From assembly GCF_018343625.1 (NCBI RefSeq), contig NZ_JAGYPG010000001.1, positions 478,342 to 542,341 on the forward strand: a stretch of 64,000 nt of DNA, written 5' to 3'. Positions 9,224 through 18,741 of the stretch are shown in pieces. The stretch is from Lederbergia citri (GTDB lineage: Bacteria > Bacillota > Bacilli > Bacillales > Bacillaceae_C). The stretch's first letter is position 1. Each line of letters opens with the position of its first letter. The notes under the pieces were generated by a model, which saw only the letters and a program-made list of their open reading frames with translations, was not told the DNA's origin and did no database searches. A program made the position numbers and the translations under genes.

Positions 9224-10081
9224 ATGACTATTCAATGGTTCCCTGGACATATGGCAAAAGCACGCAGGGAAGTAACAGAAAAGCTAAAATTAGTTGATAT
9301 TATATTTGAACTCGTTGATGCCAGGATCCCTGATTCTTCCTCTAATCCTATGTTAAAGGAGATTATTCAACAAAAGCCACGACTAATTTTATTAAATAAA
9401 GCGGATATGGCCGACCAGAAGTTAACGAATAAATGGATTGATTATTATTCGAATCAAGGACATACAGCCTTATCAATCAATTCGCAAGCCGGTACAGGTA
9501 TTAAAGAGATTGTGAAAGCTTCAGAAAAAATATTACAAGAAAAAATTGAGCGTCAAAGAGCAAAAGGACTAAAGCCAAGAGCGATTAGGGCTATGATTAT
9601 CGGGATACCAAATGTAGGTAAATCAACGTTGATCAATAGATTGGCGAAACGTAATATTGCAAAAACCGGAAATACTCCTGGCATCACGAGGGCCCAGCAA
9701 TGGATTAAAGTAGGTAAGGAGCTTGAACTTTTAGATACTCCTGGAATACTATGGCCGAAATTTGAAGATCCAGAAACCGGATATAAGCTTGCTTTAACGG
9801 GAGCCATCAAGGATACCTTGCTTAACATGCAAGACATAGCAGTATTTGGACTAAAATTTTTACAAGACTATTACCCAGAAAGACTTTTAGAACGTTATCA
9901 ATTAACGGAGATTCCAGAAGAAATATCCGTTTTATTTGATAGGATTGGTCAGTTTAGAGGAAGTCTTACTTCCGGTGGAAAAGTGGATTATGACAAAACA
10001 GCTGAAATTGTCATAAGAGATCTTAGAATGCAGAAATTTGGCAATCTGACATTTGATTTGCCGGAAATAAAGCCGGAATGA
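9224..10081 (+). CDS. rbgA: Ribosome biogenesis GTPase RbgA (YlqF)
   Basis: Circularly permuted GTPase, 285 aa, essential in B. subtilis for late 50S assembly (L16 incorporation). The permuted motif order is visible: G4 LLNKADM near residue 58 comes before G1 [14 protein letters not shown] near 127, then the threonine of G2 in GNTPGITR and G3 DTPGI. The N-terminus [14 protein letters not shown] is a family hallmark. ATG 9224 follows TTGGAGGC. The gap from the signal peptidase is 20 bases, so the two are probably co-transcribed. Confidence 0.97.
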   Translation: MTIQWFPGHMAKARREVTEKLKLVDIIFELVDARIPDSSSNPMLKEIIQQKPRLILLNKADMADQKLTNKWIDYYSNQGHTALSINSQAGTGIKEIVKASEKILQEKIERQRAKGLKPRAIRAMIIGIPNVGKSTLINRLAKRNIAKTGNTPGITRAQQWIKVGKELELLDTPGILWPKFEDPETGYKLALTGAIKDTLLNMQDIAVFGLKFLQDYYPERLLERYQLTEIPEEISVLFDRIGQFRGSLTSGGKVDYDKTAEIVIRDLRMQKFGNLTFDLPEIKPE

Positions 10082-10106
10082 GATCCCATTATGGGGTCTT
10101 TCATTT
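10079..10106 (+). terminator. Possible terminator between rbgA and rnhB
   Basis: Stem AGATCCC / GGGGTCT with an ATTAT-type loop, followed by TTCATTTTTATTT. The stem overlaps the rbgA stop region and the T-tract is interrupted, so it may attenuate rather than stop transcription into rnhB. Confidence 0.5.
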
Positions 10107-10123
10107 TTATTTGGAGCTGGAAT

Positions 10124-10894
10124 ATGGAAAAAATATCTATTAAAGAAATTAGAAAATTAATGGAGAATGTTCAAGATGAAAATGATCCATTATTGATACA
10201 GCTATCTACAGATGCTAGAAAAGGAGTAAAGGATTTACTCGATAAGTGGCATCAAACGAAACAGCAAGAAAAAGCTGATCGAGATCATTATACACTTATG
10301 CAAACGTATGAAATAAAGGCAAGGACAGAAGGTTTTCATTTAATTGCTGGTATTGATGAAGTTGGCAGAGGTCCTCTAGCAGGTCCAGTAGTGTCTGCAG
10401 CTGTTATTCTTCAAGAAAATGCATATATTCCTGGGTTGAATGACTCGAAAAAACTTTCAGAAAAAAAGCGTAACGAGTTGTACAAACATATTATGGATGA
10501 AGCAATTGCGGTTGGAATTGGGATCATTTCAGCTGAAGAAATAGATAGAGTTAATATTTATGAGGCAACTAAAAAATCTATGTTGGCAGCTGTTCAAAAT
10601 TTAAAAGTTCAACCGGATTACTTATTATTAGATGCAATGAAACTGAATAGTATCTATCCTGAAACCTCTATCATTAAAGGTGATGCTAAAAGTGTATCAA
10701 TTGCTGCCGCATCTATTGTGGCAAAAGTAACACGTGATAGAATGATGGAAGAATATCACATTCAATATCCGCAATATGGTTTTCATTTACATATGGGCTA
10801 CGGCACAAAACTACATCTCGATACTCTTGATACTCACGGCCCTTGTACAATACATAGAAAATCTTTCGCTCCAATAAAACAGCTGTTTGAATAG
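10124..10894 (+). CDS. rnhB: Ribonuclease HII
   Basis: RNase HII, 256 aa, cleaving RNA in RNA-DNA hybrids, including single ribonucleotides in DNA. The catalytic signature is GIDEVGRGPLAGPVV (Asp and Glu of the DEVGRG motif), followed by LNDSKKLSEKKR and LLLDAMKL with further acidic residues, and KVTRDRMM. ATG 10124 is 10 bases after TTGGAG; an in-frame ATG at 10091 lies inside the stem-loop and has no site. The roughly 70-residue N-terminal extension before the catalytic domain is normal for Bacillus RnhB. Confidence 0.97.
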   Translation: MEKISIKEIRKLMENVQDENDPLLIQLSTDARKGVKDLLDKWHQTKQQEKADRDHYTLMQTYEIKARTEGFHLIAGIDEVGRGPLAGPVVSAAVILQENAYIPGLNDSKKLSEKKRNELYKHIMDEAIAVGIGIISAEEIDRVNIYEATKKSMLAAVQNLKVQPDYLLLDAMKLNSIYPETSIIKGDAKSVSIAAASIVAKVTRDRMMEEYHIQYPQYGFHLHMGYGTKLHLDTLDTHGPCTIHRKSFAPIKQLFE

Positions 10895-10907
10895 AGGTGA
10901 CATTTTA

Positions 10908-12194
10908 ATGGTCATGCAAGCTGTCATGAAGTCTTTGCTTCAAAACCAAGAAGCTAAGCCAACAAGCTCCATTCAATTTCGACCTGGTCAGATTTTTTAT
11001 GGAGTCATTCAAAAACTATTTCCAAATCAGCATGCGGAAATCCAAGTAGGGGCAAAAAAATTAATCGCAAAACTGGAGGTCCCCCTAACGAATGGTAAAG
11101 GTTACTGGCTTCAAGTCACATCTAATGATGGCGCTCCCAAATTAAAACTGCTTAATACCTCAACACCGTTTTCGCAAAGCGAGAGTAGTTCAACTTCATC
11201 CCTTTTACAGCAGTTAGGGCTTCATAGCCATAAAATGAATCATTCACTTATACAATTCTTGAGGAACGAGAATATACCGTTGACAAAAGAAGAAATTGTT
11301 CGTGCAGCTCAACTTCTTCCACTTGCAAATAATGTAGAAGACGGATTACAAACAATCAAAATGATGTCTGATAGAAAATGGCCATTAAATGAAGGGATAT
11401 TTAAATCATTCCTTGCTCTCGGAAAAGATGAATCTACAGCACAGTTATTACACTCATTACGTGCATCTTTGCTTTTAGAAAAAAATCCGACGAATTCGGG
11501 AAAGGAAATAGTAAATTTATTACAATCTTGGGATTCCGAAGATGCAGAAATGGTGCAATATGGACGTGAAAAAACGTTAAATCAATTGAAACAATCGTTG
11601 CACAGAACAGGGATGTTTTATGAAAACTCTCTTTTAGATCGAGAAATTAATAGAGAATCGTTAACAGAATCAATAAAACCTTTATTAGTTAGATTTTTAC
11701 AGGAAACGTCACAATCGAATCTTAGTGAATCTAAAAATATTGTAGAACAACTTTTATTTAGGATGAATGGATATCAGCTTGTATCATCTGATAATGGGCC
11801 AATTCATCATTTGTTATTTGAATTCCCCATTAAACTTGGTCAATTCCAATCTGAAATCTTAATGCAATGGTCAGGAAAGCGAACAAGTGAAGGGAAGATT
11901 AATTCCGATTATTGTCGGGTTATTTTTTACTTAGATTTAGAGCACTTAAAAGAAACAGTAGTTGATATGAACGTTCAAAACCGAATTGTAACAGTAAATA
12001 TTGTGAATTCTAGCAATATTTTGCAGAAATTATCAGAGTCTCTTCTACCTGATGTAGCAAATGGATTAAAAGAAATAGGGTACCATTTATCATCAGTAAA
12101 TTTTAAATTACCGGAAAATCTTAAACAACAAGATAATAAAAAAAGCCGTTATTACTCCCAACAGTCCTATTCTGGAGTTGATTTCCGAATATGA
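10908..12194 (+). CDS. ylqG: YlqG-like protein with FliK-type C-terminus
   Basis: A 428-aa protein at the place of B. subtilis ylqG. ATG 10908 follows GAGGTG by 8 bases. The N-terminal 100 residues (RPGQIFYGVIQKLFPN) form a predicted beta domain. The C-terminal part, about residues 300-410, has the pattern of the FliK hook-length domain: FEFPIKLGQFQSEILMQWSG, then DYCRVIFYLDLEHL, then a helical LQKLSESLLPDVANGLKEIG before a last strand. No signal peptide or membrane segment. It overlaps ylqH by four bases (ATGA), and YlqH resembles the FlhB C-terminus, so the pair mirrors the FliK-FlhB substrate switch. Function unknown; the FliK relation is my inference from pattern. Confidence 0.75.
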   Translation: MVMQAVMKSLLQNQEAKPTSSIQFRPGQIFYGVIQKLFPNQHAEIQVGAKKLIAKLEVPLTNGKGYWLQVTSNDGAPKLKLLNTSTPFSQSESSSTSSLLQQLGLHSHKMNHSLIQFLRNENIPLTKEEIVRAAQLLPLANNVEDGLQTIKMMSDRKWPLNEGIFKSFLALGKDESTAQLLHSLRASLLLEKNPTNSGKEIVNLLQSWDSEDAEMVQYGREKTLNQLKQSLHRTGMFYENSLLDREINRESLTESIKPLLVRFLQETSQSNLSESKNIVEQLLFRMNGYQLVSSDNGPIHHLLFEFPIKLGQFQSEILMQWSGKRTSEGKINSDYCRVIFYLDLEHLKETVVDMNVQNRIVTVNIVNSSNILQKLSESLLPDVANGLKEIGYHLSSVNFKLPENLKQQDNKKSRYYSQQSYSGVDFRI

Positions 12195-12484
12195 AGAATA
12201 GAAAAGATGATATTTCAATAAAAGAAGCTGTGGCCCTTCATTATCAGAGTGATTTGCATGAGGCGCCGATTGTAGTTGCAAAGGGAAAAGGGCTTATAGC
12301 AGATAATATTTTGGCAAAAGGGGAAGAACATAATATTCCTGTCCAGCAGGATGCTACCCTTGTAGAATTACTAGGACAACTTAATATAAACGAAACGATT
12401 CCGGAAGATTTGTATAATGCTGTGGCTGAAGTTTTTGCTTTTATATATAAGTTAGATAAACATAAAGGAAACGGGCATTTATAA
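12191..12484 (+). CDS. ylqH: FlhB C-terminal-domain homologue (YlqH/FlhX type)
   Basis: A 97-aa soluble protein matching the cytoplasmic domain of FlhB/YscU: EAVALHYQSDLHEAPIVVAKGKG aligns with the FlhB stretch after NPTH (compare AIALKYDDEKDDAPVVIAKG in this window's own FlhB), and IPEDLYNAVAEVFAFIYKL with the FlhB end. The autocleavage motif NPTH is replaced by SIKE, so it cannot self-cleave and corresponds to the cleaved C-terminal fragment. Such stand-alone FlhB tails (FlhX) can partly replace the FlhB tail in other bacteria. Translationally coupled to ylqG. Confidence 0.9.
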   Translation: MKNRKDDISIKEAVALHYQSDLHEAPIVVAKGKGLIADNILAKGEEHNIPVQQDATLVELLGQLNINETIPEDLYNAVAEVFAFIYKLDKHKGNGHL

Positions 12485-12486
12485 TA

Positions 12487-12516
12487 TTGGACATCCGTTA
12501 AACGTTTTAATACAAT
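12487..12516 (+). promoter_or_regulatory. Promoter of sucCD
   Basis: TTGGAC at 12487-12492, 18-base spacer, TACAAT at 12511-12516, located just after the ylqH stop and 46 bases before sucC. The spacer contains TTAAACGTTTTAA, a small palindrome that lacks the full cre (catabolite control) consensus. Confidence 0.65.
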
Positions 12517-12561
12517 ATATAAGGCAATCTATTTTTTGACAGAGTGATTGGAGGATGGAAA

Positions 12562-13722
12562 ATGAATATCCATGAATATCAAGGTAAAGAAATCCTCAGA
12601 AAATATGGGGTTTCCGTACCTAATGGAAAAGTAGCTTTCACCGTTGAAGAGGCAGTAGAAGCGGCTAAGCAGCTTGGTTCCGAAGTAAGTGTAGTAAAAG
12701 CACAAATTCACGCGGGTGGCCGTGGTAAAGCTGGTGGAGTAAAAGTAGCTAAAAACTTAGATGAAGTCCGTACATATGCCAATGAAATTTTAGGGAAAAC
12801 ACTTGTTACTCATCAAACAGGTCCTGCTGGAAAAGAAGTAAAACGTCTGTTGATTGAAGAAGGCTGTGATATTAAAAAGGAGTATTATGTTGGTTTAGTT
12901 GTAGACCGTGCTACTGACCGCGTCGTTTTGATGGCTTCTGAAGAAGGCGGTACTGAAATTGAAGAAGTAGCAGCAAATACACCTGAGAAAATTTTCTATG
13001 AAACTGTAGATCCAGTTGTCGGATTAACAGGATTCCAAGCACGTAGAATCGCTTTTAATATTAATATTCCAAAAGAGCTTGTTGGTAAGGCAGCTAAATT
13101 CATGATTAGTCTATATAAAGCTTTTGTAGACAATGATTGCTCAATTGCTGAAATCAATCCATTAGTTGTTACAGGTGATGGTAATGTAATGGCTCTTGAT
13201 GCTAAATTAAATTTTGATTCTAACGCTCTTTACAGACATAAAGATATTCTTGAATATCGTGACCTTGATGAAGAAGATGCAAAAGAAATTGAAGCATCTA
13301 AATATGACCTAAGCTATATTTCTCTTGATGGAAACATCGGTTGTATGGTTAACGGTGCCGGACTTGCGATGGCTACAATGGACATCATTAAATATTATGG
13401 TGGGGATCCGGCAAACTTCCTTGATGTTGGGGGCGGTGCGACAGCAGAGAAAGTAACGGAAGCATTTAAAATAATCCTTTCGGATGAGAATGTAAAAGGT
13501 ATTTTCGTCAATATTTTCGGAGGAATTATGAAATGTGACGTTATTGCAACTGGTGTTGTTGAAGCAGCTAAACAAGTAGGTCTTGAAGTACCGCTTGTTG
13601 TCAGACTAGAAGGTACGAATGTTGATTTAGGAAAGAAAATTTTAAACGAATCTGGATTAAACATTATTGCTGCTGAATCAATGGCAGACGGTGCGCAAAA
13701 AATTGTTAAATTAGTAGGATAA
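12562..13722 (+). CDS. sucC: Succinyl-CoA synthetase (ADP-forming) beta subunit
   Basis: ATP-grasp subunit, 386 aa, of the TCA-cycle enzyme converting succinyl-CoA to succinate with ATP formation. ATG 12562 follows GGAGG with 7 bases between; an upstream in-frame GTG 12544 lies before the ribosome site. Visible: N-terminus [17 protein letters not shown], nucleotide-binding [14 protein letters not shown], metal site [11 protein letters not shown], and the C-terminal flavodoxin-like domain with [13 protein letters not shown] and [13 protein letters not shown]. sucD follows after 39 bases. Confidence 0.98.
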   Translation: MNIHEYQGKEILRKYGVSVPNGKVAFTVEEAVEAAKQLGSEVSVVKAQIHAGGRGKAGGVKVAKNLDEVRTYANEILGKTLVTHQTGPAGKEVKRLLIEEGCDIKKEYYVGLVVDRATDRVVLMASEEGGTEIEEVAANTPEKIFYETVDPVVGLTGFQARRIAFNINIPKELVGKAAKFMISLYKAFVDNDCSIAEINPLVVTGDGNVMALDAKLNFDSNALYRHKDILEYRDLDEEDAKEIEASKYDLSYISLDGNIGCMVNGAGLAMATMDIIKYYGGDPANFLDVGGGATAEKVTEAFKIILSDENVKGIFVNIFGGIMKCDVIATGVVEAAKQVGLEVPLVVRLEGTNVDLGKKILNESGLNIIAAESMADGAQKIVKLVG

Positions 13723-13761
13723 AACGTCTGCACCCCAGAAAACTGAAAGGTAGGGAAAATC

Positions 13762-14664
13762 ATGAGTGTTTTTGTCAATAAAGATACGAAAGTAATCGTG
13801 CAAGGAATTACAGGATCTACTGCACTTTTTCATACAAAGCAAATGCTTGAATACGGCACGAAAATCGTTGGCGGAGTAACACCTGGAAAAGGTGGAACAG
13901 AAGTTGAAGGAGTTCCTGTTTTTAATACTGTTGAAGAAGCAGTTAAAGCTACAGGTGCCAACGCATCCGTTATTTATGTTCCTGCGCCGTTTGCTGCTGA
14001 TGCGATATTAGAAGCCGTAGACGCTGAATTAGACCTTGTCATTTGTATCACAGAGCATATTCCTGTTCTTGATATGGTAAATGTAAATCGTTATATGGAA
14101 GGCAAGAAAACTCGTCTTGTCGGACCTAACTGCCCTGGTGTCATTACTCCAGATGAATGTAAAATCGGTATTATGCCAGGATATATTCATACGAAAGGCC
14201 ATGTAGGGGTAGTTTCCCGTTCTGGTACTTTAACTTATGAAGCTGTGCATCAATTAACTCAAGCAGGAGTTGGTCAATCCACTGCAGTCGGAATCGGCGG
14301 AGACCCTGTTAATGGAACGAATTTCATCGATGTATTGAAAGCATTTAACGATGATCCTGAAACAGAAGCTGTCATCATGATAGGTGAAATCGGTGGTACA
14401 GCTGAGGAAGAAGCTGCAAGATGGGTTAAAGCTAATATGACTAAACCCGTTGTTGGATTTATTGGAGGACGTACAGCACCTCCAGGGAAACGTATGGGAC
14501 ATGCTGGAGCGATTATTTCAGGCGGAAAAGGTACCGCTGACGAAAAAATTCGCGTCATGAATGAGTGTGGCATCCAAGTTGCAGATACACCTTCTGTCAT
14601 TGGAGAAACTCTTATTAGCGTAATAAAAGAAAAGGGTCTTTACGAAAAGTGCAAAACACACTAA
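13762..14664 (+). CDS. sucD: Succinyl-CoA synthetase (ADP-forming) alpha subunit
   Basis: CoA-binding subunit, 300 aa, the exact Bacillus length. The Rossmann CoA-binding start is [17 protein letters not shown]; the phosphohistidine is His247 in [14 protein letters not shown]. Partners SucC directly upstream. ATG 13762 follows AAAGGTAGGG. A strong terminator follows, so sucCD forms a two-gene operon. Confidence 0.98.
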   Translation: MSVFVNKDTKVIVQGITGSTALFHTKQMLEYGTKIVGGVTPGKGGTEVEGVPVFNTVEEAVKATGANASVIYVPAPFAADAILEAVDAELDLVICITEHIPVLDMVNVNRYMEGKKTRLVGPNCPGVITPDECKIGIMPGYIHTKGHVGVVSRSGTLTYEAVHQLTQAGVGQSTAVGIGGDPVNGTNFIDVLKAFNDDPETEAVIMIGEIGGTAEEEAARWVKANMTKPVVGFIGGRTAPPGKRMGHAGAIISGGKGTADEKIRVMNECGIQVADTPSVIGETLISVIKEKGLYEKCKTH

Positions 14665-14682
14665 AATAACATGTTTTTCACC

Positions 14683-14714
14683 AAAATAGCCCCTCCGAAA
14701 AGAGGGGTTATTTT
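14683..14714 (+). terminator. Intrinsic terminator after sucD
   Basis: AAAATAGCCCCTC and GAGGGGTTATTTT arms around CGAAAA, with Ts in the right arm. The A-rich left flank makes it a candidate in both directions, although no gene on the other strand is present. Confidence 0.88.
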
Positions 14715-14770
14715 AACAGTAAAGAAATATACTTTTTTTATAAGTATGATTTTTCAGGTAAGATTATTAT

Positions 14771-14970
14771 TGTCTAGCTCAAGCAGCCATCGATTAGCAA
14801 ACTTGTGGTTAAGTCAACATCGTCTCGCCTTTTAGACTCAACGTGTTTCCATTGTCTCGTCAGAACCTTATAGAGGAACGTCGACTAAAAACCGCCACAT
14901 CCTGTGGCGACGTCGACGGACCCACATCCTGTGGGCCTGTACGTCGCTGAACAGGCGCTTCGCTTTTGTT
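14771..14970 (+). repeat. Family A intergenic repeat, copy 3
   Basis: TGTCTAGCTCAAGCAGCC ... AACAGGCGCTTCGCTTTTGTT. It fills most of the 334-base gap between sucD and dprA (14665-14998). The right half folds into two adjacent stem-loops, CGCCACATCCTGTGGCG and CCCACATCCTGTGGG, framed by GTCGAC repeats. Nearly identical to the copy at 18,381-18,585 over this half. No ORF. Confidence 0.75.
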
Positions 14971-14998
14971 CTAAAAAATACTAAAGGAGTGAACCAAA

Positions 14999-15868
14999 AT
15001 TTTTAAAGAAAAGTTATTTCATCTCGTTCATTGCAGATCTATAACAAATGCAATGATTAGAAATCTTCTAAAACTAGATCCTCAATTGCAAAACCTATAC
15101 AAAATGCCCCCAGCAAAACTTCAACAATTCCTTCAAATTCATTCAAGCAAAATGGAGAAGTTTAAATATGAGTTCCATTCCATTAACGTGCATAAACTTA
15201 CTAAACTATATAACTCAAAGAACATATCTTATATTACTTTTCATGATTCTGACTACCCTCAAGTGTTACAAGAAATTCATGATCCACCTTTAGTTCTTTT
15301 TTTTAAGGGAAACAAAAACTTGTTAACTAAACACGCCATTGCCATTGTTGGTGCTCGTGCAGCTAATAAATATGCACAAACTGCTCTTGACTTGATTTTG
15401 CCTGAACTAATAAGGAATAATATTGTTATTGTAAGTGGGTTGGCAAAAGGTACCGATACTTTCGCCCATGAAAAAACGATTGAAAGTGGTGGCAAAACGA
15501 TAGCCGTCCTCGGTGGGGGATTTTTCCACTTATATCCTCCAGAAAATAAAGCGCTTGCAGCCGAAATCGAAAAAAACCATTTACTATTATCTGAATATGC
15601 TCCTATAATCAAACCAGAGAGATGGCATTTTCCGATGAGGAATCGCATTATTAGCGGACTGGCGAAAGGAACAATCGTTGTTCAAGCAAAAAAGAGAAGT
15701 GGATCATTAATAACGGCCGACATGGCATTAGAAGCAGGTAGAGAAGTTTTTGCCTTTCCCGGTCCGATCAACGATTCTCTTTCTGAAGGAACGAATCATC
15801 TTATTCAGCAGGGAGCAAAGTTAATTACTTCCGGAAATGATATTTTAGAGGAAATAATTTTAGAGTAA
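14999..15868 (+). CDS. dprA: DNA processing protein DprA (Smf), probable ATT start
   Basis: DprA, about 289 aa, loads RecA on incoming single-stranded DNA during transformation. The Rossmann-like core is clear: AIVGARAANKYA, IVSGLAKGTDTFAHE, AVLGGGFFHLYPPEN, WHFPMRNRIISGL and GSLITADMALEAGREVFAFPG. Translation probably starts at ATT 14999: AAAGGAGTG ends 7 bases upstream, and the frame then reads FKEKLFHLVHCRSITNA, matching DprA N-termini of relatives. The first in-frame ATG (15,053) has no ribosome site and would cut 18 conserved residues. An alternative is a one-base T insertion in the five-T run, since GTG 14,989 would otherwise enter the same frame. Confidence 0.93.
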   Translation: MFKEKLFHLVHCRSITNAMIRNLLKLDPQLQNLYKMPPAKLQQFLQIHSSKMEKFKYEFHSINVHKLTKLYNSKNISYITFHDSDYPQVLQEIHDPPLVLFFKGNKNLLTKHAIAIVGARAANKYAQTALDLILPELIRNNIVIVSGLAKGTDTFAHEKTIESGGKTIAVLGGGFFHLYPPENKALAAEIEKNHLLLSEYAPIIKPERWHFPMRNRIISGLAKGTIVVQAKKRSGSLITADMALEAGREVFAFPGPINDSLSEGTNHLIQQGAKLITSGNDILEEIILE

Positions 15869-15929
15869 CCACGGTAAATCTTTTAAGATATGTTATAGAA
15901 CATTATTTTTTTTACATCAAAGTTTAGTG

Positions 15930-16032
15930 AGGGAGAAGGTGCAAGACTTAGAGGGCAAACACTTAACAGAGGACACCAGAGGTGCGTAAAACCTATGGAA
16001 AGTTAGATTTTGGAGTGGAAATTAGGACTGAA
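15930..16032 (+). repeat. Degenerate family B repeat
   Basis: Within the 333-base dprA-topA gap (15869-16201). GGGAGAAGGTGCAAGACT and, 70 bases on, TGGAGTGGAAATTA resemble the two ends of the family B copy at 52,102 (GGAGTGAAAGGCACGAGACT ... TGGAGTGGAATCAAC). The middle is diverged. The rest of the gap, from about 16,080, carries the topA promoter and its inverted repeat. Confidence 0.4.
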
Positions 16033-16113
16033 GAATTGCAACTTAAAAATAAAAAGCTTGCAATTAATGTTATGGTAGGATAGATTTTTCATAAACATTT
16101 TTAACGAAATGAT

Positions 16114-16161
16114 AAAGATCATTTACTGACTTCGATATTCTTCATTGACAAAATGATCTTT
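16114..16161 (+). promoter_or_regulatory. 11-bp inverted repeat around the topA -35 region
   Basis: AAAGATCATTT at 16114-16124 is perfectly inverted as AAATGATCTTT at 16151-16161, 26 bases apart. The right arm starts directly after the -35 hexamer and fills most of the spacer. It could be a protein-binding operator; it lies upstream of the likely transcription start, so it is not an RNA hairpin of the topA mRNA. Confidence 0.6.
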
Positions 16162-16173
16162 CCCATATAGTAT
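16145..16173 (+). promoter_or_regulatory. SigA promoter of topA
   Basis: Consensus TTGACA at 16145-16150, 17-base spacer, TAGTAT at 16168-16173, 28 bases before the topA start codon, so the leader is about 20 bases. Confidence 0.8.
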
Positions 16174-16201
16174 TTACTCTGATTTATAGGGAGGATTGTG
16201 C

Positions 16202-18277
16202 ATGTCGGATTACTTAGTAATTGTGGAATCGCCTGCGAAGGCTAAAACAATAGAACGATATCTTGGAAAAAAATATAAAGTGAAGGCATCCATGGGCCAT
16301 ATTAGAGACCTGCCAAGAAGCCAAATGGGTGTAAATGTTGAGGAAAATTATGAACCTAAATATATAACGATTAGAGGAAAAGGACCAGTATTAAAAGATT
16401 TAAAAACCGCTGCAAAAAAAGCGAAAAAAGTTTTTCTCGCAGCTGACCCTGATCGTGAAGGTGAAGCCATTGCATGGCACTTAGCTCATAGCTTGGATGT
16501 AGATGTTAATTCGGATTGCCGTGTAGTATTTAATGAAATAACTAAAGATGCCATTAAGGAGTCTTTTAAGCATCCTCGTCCAATTAATATGGACTTAGTC
16601 GATGCCCAACAGGCTAGAAGGGTGTTAGATAGGCTTGTTGGCTATAATATTAGCCCACTTTTTTGGAAAAAAGTAAAAAAGGGACTAAGTGCAGGAAGAG
16701 TACAATCTGTCGCAGTACGTTTAATAATTGACAGAGAAAATGAAATTAAGAAATTTATCCCTGAGGAATATTGGTCAATAGAAGGGGATTTTAAAAAGAA
16801 TAAAGAACGTTTTCAAGCTTCGTTTTATGGGTTGAACGATAAAAAAGCAAAGCTCAGTAATAAAGATGATGTTGATTCCATCATGAACAAATTAAATGGC
16901 GATACCTTTCTAGTAGAATCGGTCGAAAAAAAGGAGAGAAAGAGAAATCCTGCTTTGCCATTTACTACTTCTTCATTACAGCAAGAAGCTGCAAGAAAAT
17001 TGAACTTTAGAGCAAAAAAGACGATGATGCTAGCGCAGCAATTATACGAGGGAATAGCAATTGGCAAGGAAGGCACCGTCGGCCTTATCACATATATGAG
17101 AACTGATTCTACAAGAATCTCAGAAGTAGCTCAGAAAGAAACAGCCGAATATATTGAGGCTAAGTTTGGAAAAGACTTTTTAAAATATTCCAATCAAAAA
17201 GAGAAAAAACAGACGAATGCTCAAGATGCCCACGAAGCTATAAGACCTACTAGTACTTTAAGAAATCCGGATTCCGTTAAAGCATACTTAAGCAGAGATC
17301 AATATCGTTTGTATAAGTTAATATGGGATCGATTTGTGGCGAGTCAAATGGCACCTGCGGTTATGGATACAATGGCTGTAACGCTAAAAAATGGTGAAGT
17401 TTATTTTCGTGCAAACGGATCAAAAATAAAATTTCCTGGCTTCATGAAAGTATATGTTGAGGGAACGGACGACCAACAAGAAGAGAAAGAAAACATGCTG
17501 CCGGAATTGGTTGTAGGTGACAAGGTTAATGCTGAAAAGCTAGTTCCAAAACAGCATTTTACACAACCACCTCCAAGGTATACGGAGGCAAGACTAGTAA
17601 AAACACTTGAAGAACTTGGAATAGGCAGACCATCTACGTATGCGCCGACACTAGATACTATTCAAAAACGTGGATATGTCGCACTTGATAATAAACGATT
17701 TGTCCCTACTGAACTTGGGGAAATTGTTCATGAAATAATGATGGAATTTTTCCCTGAAGTAATCGATGTAGAATTTACTGCAAAGATGGAAAATGAGTTG
17801 GATGAAATTGAAGAAGGCAAAATCAAGTGGGTTTCTATTATTGATGAATTTTATAGAGACTTCGAGAAGAATTTGAAAAAAGCCGAAAAAGAGATGCAAG
17901 AAGTAGAAATTAAAGATGAATACGCAGGCGAGGATTGCGAAAACTGTGGAAACCCAATGGTTATAAAAATGGGACGTTTCGGTAAATTTATGGCATGCAG
18001 TAATTTTCCGGATTGCCGGAATACGAAACCCATAGTGAAGGAAATTGGTGTAAAATGTCCAAAGTGTAAAGAAGGAAATATCATAGAAAGAAAAAGTAAA
18101 AAGAAACGAATTTTTTACGGATGTGATCGATACCCTTCCTGTGATTTCGTTTCATGGGATAAACCACTCGAACGCCCTTGTCCAAAATGCAGCGGTGTTT
18201 TAGTCGAGAAAAAACTGAAAAAAGGAATACAGGTTCAATGTACGGAATGTGATTACAAAGAAAAACATGTACAATAA
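16202..18277 (+). CDS. topA: DNA topoisomerase I
   Basis: Type IA topoisomerase, 691 aa as in B. subtilis, relaxing negative supercoils. The TOPRIM domain opens with [19 protein letters not shown] and includes [15 protein letters not shown]; the catalytic tyrosine is Tyr298 in YMRTDSTR. Three C-terminal Cys4 zinc modules follow: CENCGN...CSNFPDC, CPKCKEG...CDRYPSC and CPKCSG...CTEC. ATG 16202 is 7 bases after GGGAGG; an earlier TTG (16196) is too close to it. It has its own promoter and terminator, so it is monocistronic here. Confidence 0.98.
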   Translation: MSDYLVIVESPAKAKTIERYLGKKYKVKASMGHIRDLPRSQMGVNVEENYEPKYITIRGKGPVLKDLKTAAKKAKKVFLAADPDREGEAIAWHLAHSLDVDVNSDCRVVFNEITKDAIKESFKHPRPINMDLVDAQQARRVLDRLVGYNISPLFWKKVKKGLSAGRVQSVAVRLIIDRENEIKKFIPEEYWSIEGDFKKNKERFQASFYGLNDKKAKLSNKDDVDSIMNKLNGDTFLVESVEKKERKRNPALPFTTSSLQQEAARKLNFRAKKTMMLAQQLYEGIAIGKEGTVGLITYMRTDSTRISEVAQKETAEYIEAKFGKDFLKYSNQKEKKQTNAQDAHEAIRPTSTLRNPDSVKAYLSRDQYRLYKLIWDRFVASQMAPAVMDTMAVTLKNGEVYFRANGSKIKFPGFMKVYVEGTDDQQEEKENMLPELVVGDKVNAEKLVPKQHFTQPPPRYTEARLVKTLEELGIGRPSTYAPTLDTIQKRGYVALDNKRFVPTELGEIVHEIMMEFFPEVIDVEFTAKMENELDEIEEGKIKWVSIIDEFYRDFEKNLKKAEKEMQEVEIKDEYAGEDCENCGNPMVIKMGRFGKFMACSNFPDCRNTKPIVKEIGVKCPKCKEGNIIERKSKKKRIFYGCDRYPSCDFVSWDKPLERPCPKCSGVLVEKKLKKGIQVQCTECDYKEKHVQ

Positions 18278-18287
18278 TAAAAACATT

Positions 18288-18322
18288 AAAAGCTATCTCC
18301 ATAAGAAAGGGGATAGCTTTTT
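18288..18322 (+). terminator. Intrinsic terminator after topA
   Basis: AAAAGCTATCTCC and GGGGATAGCTTTTT arms around ATAAGAAA, ending in a T-run. Stem of about 12 pairs with one G-T pair. Confidence 0.88.
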
Positions 18323-18380
18323 CAATGCTTAATAAATAATAATTTAGAAAAGTTGTGTATATCCAATTAAAGATAGACTC

Positions 18381-18585
18381 CGTCTAGCTACAGCGCCAAT
18401 CGACTAGCAAACATCTTTGCCTTTTCTTTTGCGTAAGTCAACATCGACTCGTACCTCGTCGTGTTTCCTTTATCTCAGTCAAAGACCGATATGAACGTCG
18501 ACTAAAAACGCCACGTCATGTGGACGTCGACGGACCCACATCCTGTGGGCCTGTACGTTGATAAACAGGCGCTTCCGCTTTTGTT
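18381..18585 (+). repeat. Family A intergenic repeat, copy 4 (at the missing trmFO position)
   Basis: CGTCTAGCTACAGCGCC ... AACAGGCGCTTCCGCTTTTGTT, aligned end to end with the copy at 14,771. It occupies the 545-base topA-xerC gap (18278-18822), where B. subtilis carries trmFO. I see no remnant of a trmFO reading frame in the gap. The remaining 235 bases after the repeat are A/T-rich and end in the xerC promoter. Confidence 0.75.
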
Positions 18586-18741
18586 GATGCTTAAAAATGT
18601 TTTTTATGTAGTGAATAGTGTAAAATGCAATAAGTGTATATAACTCGAAAATTCATAAAGATAAATATCTAAAGAATAATGCGGCAAAGAACGATTTTCT
18701 ATAAAATGTATGAATTGGTAATAGTAGTGAAAACAATTCAA

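Noticed and set aside
12498..12510. TTAAACGTTTTAA in the sucC promoter as a cre (CcpA) site
   Set aside because: Lacks the outer TG/CA bases of the cre consensus; a short A/T palindrome of this kind is common by chance.
14880..14935. Twin hairpins in the family A repeat as a terminator or small RNA gene
   Set aside because: No T-run follows, a good sucD terminator lies upstream, and no promoter is visible; best treated as part of the repeat.
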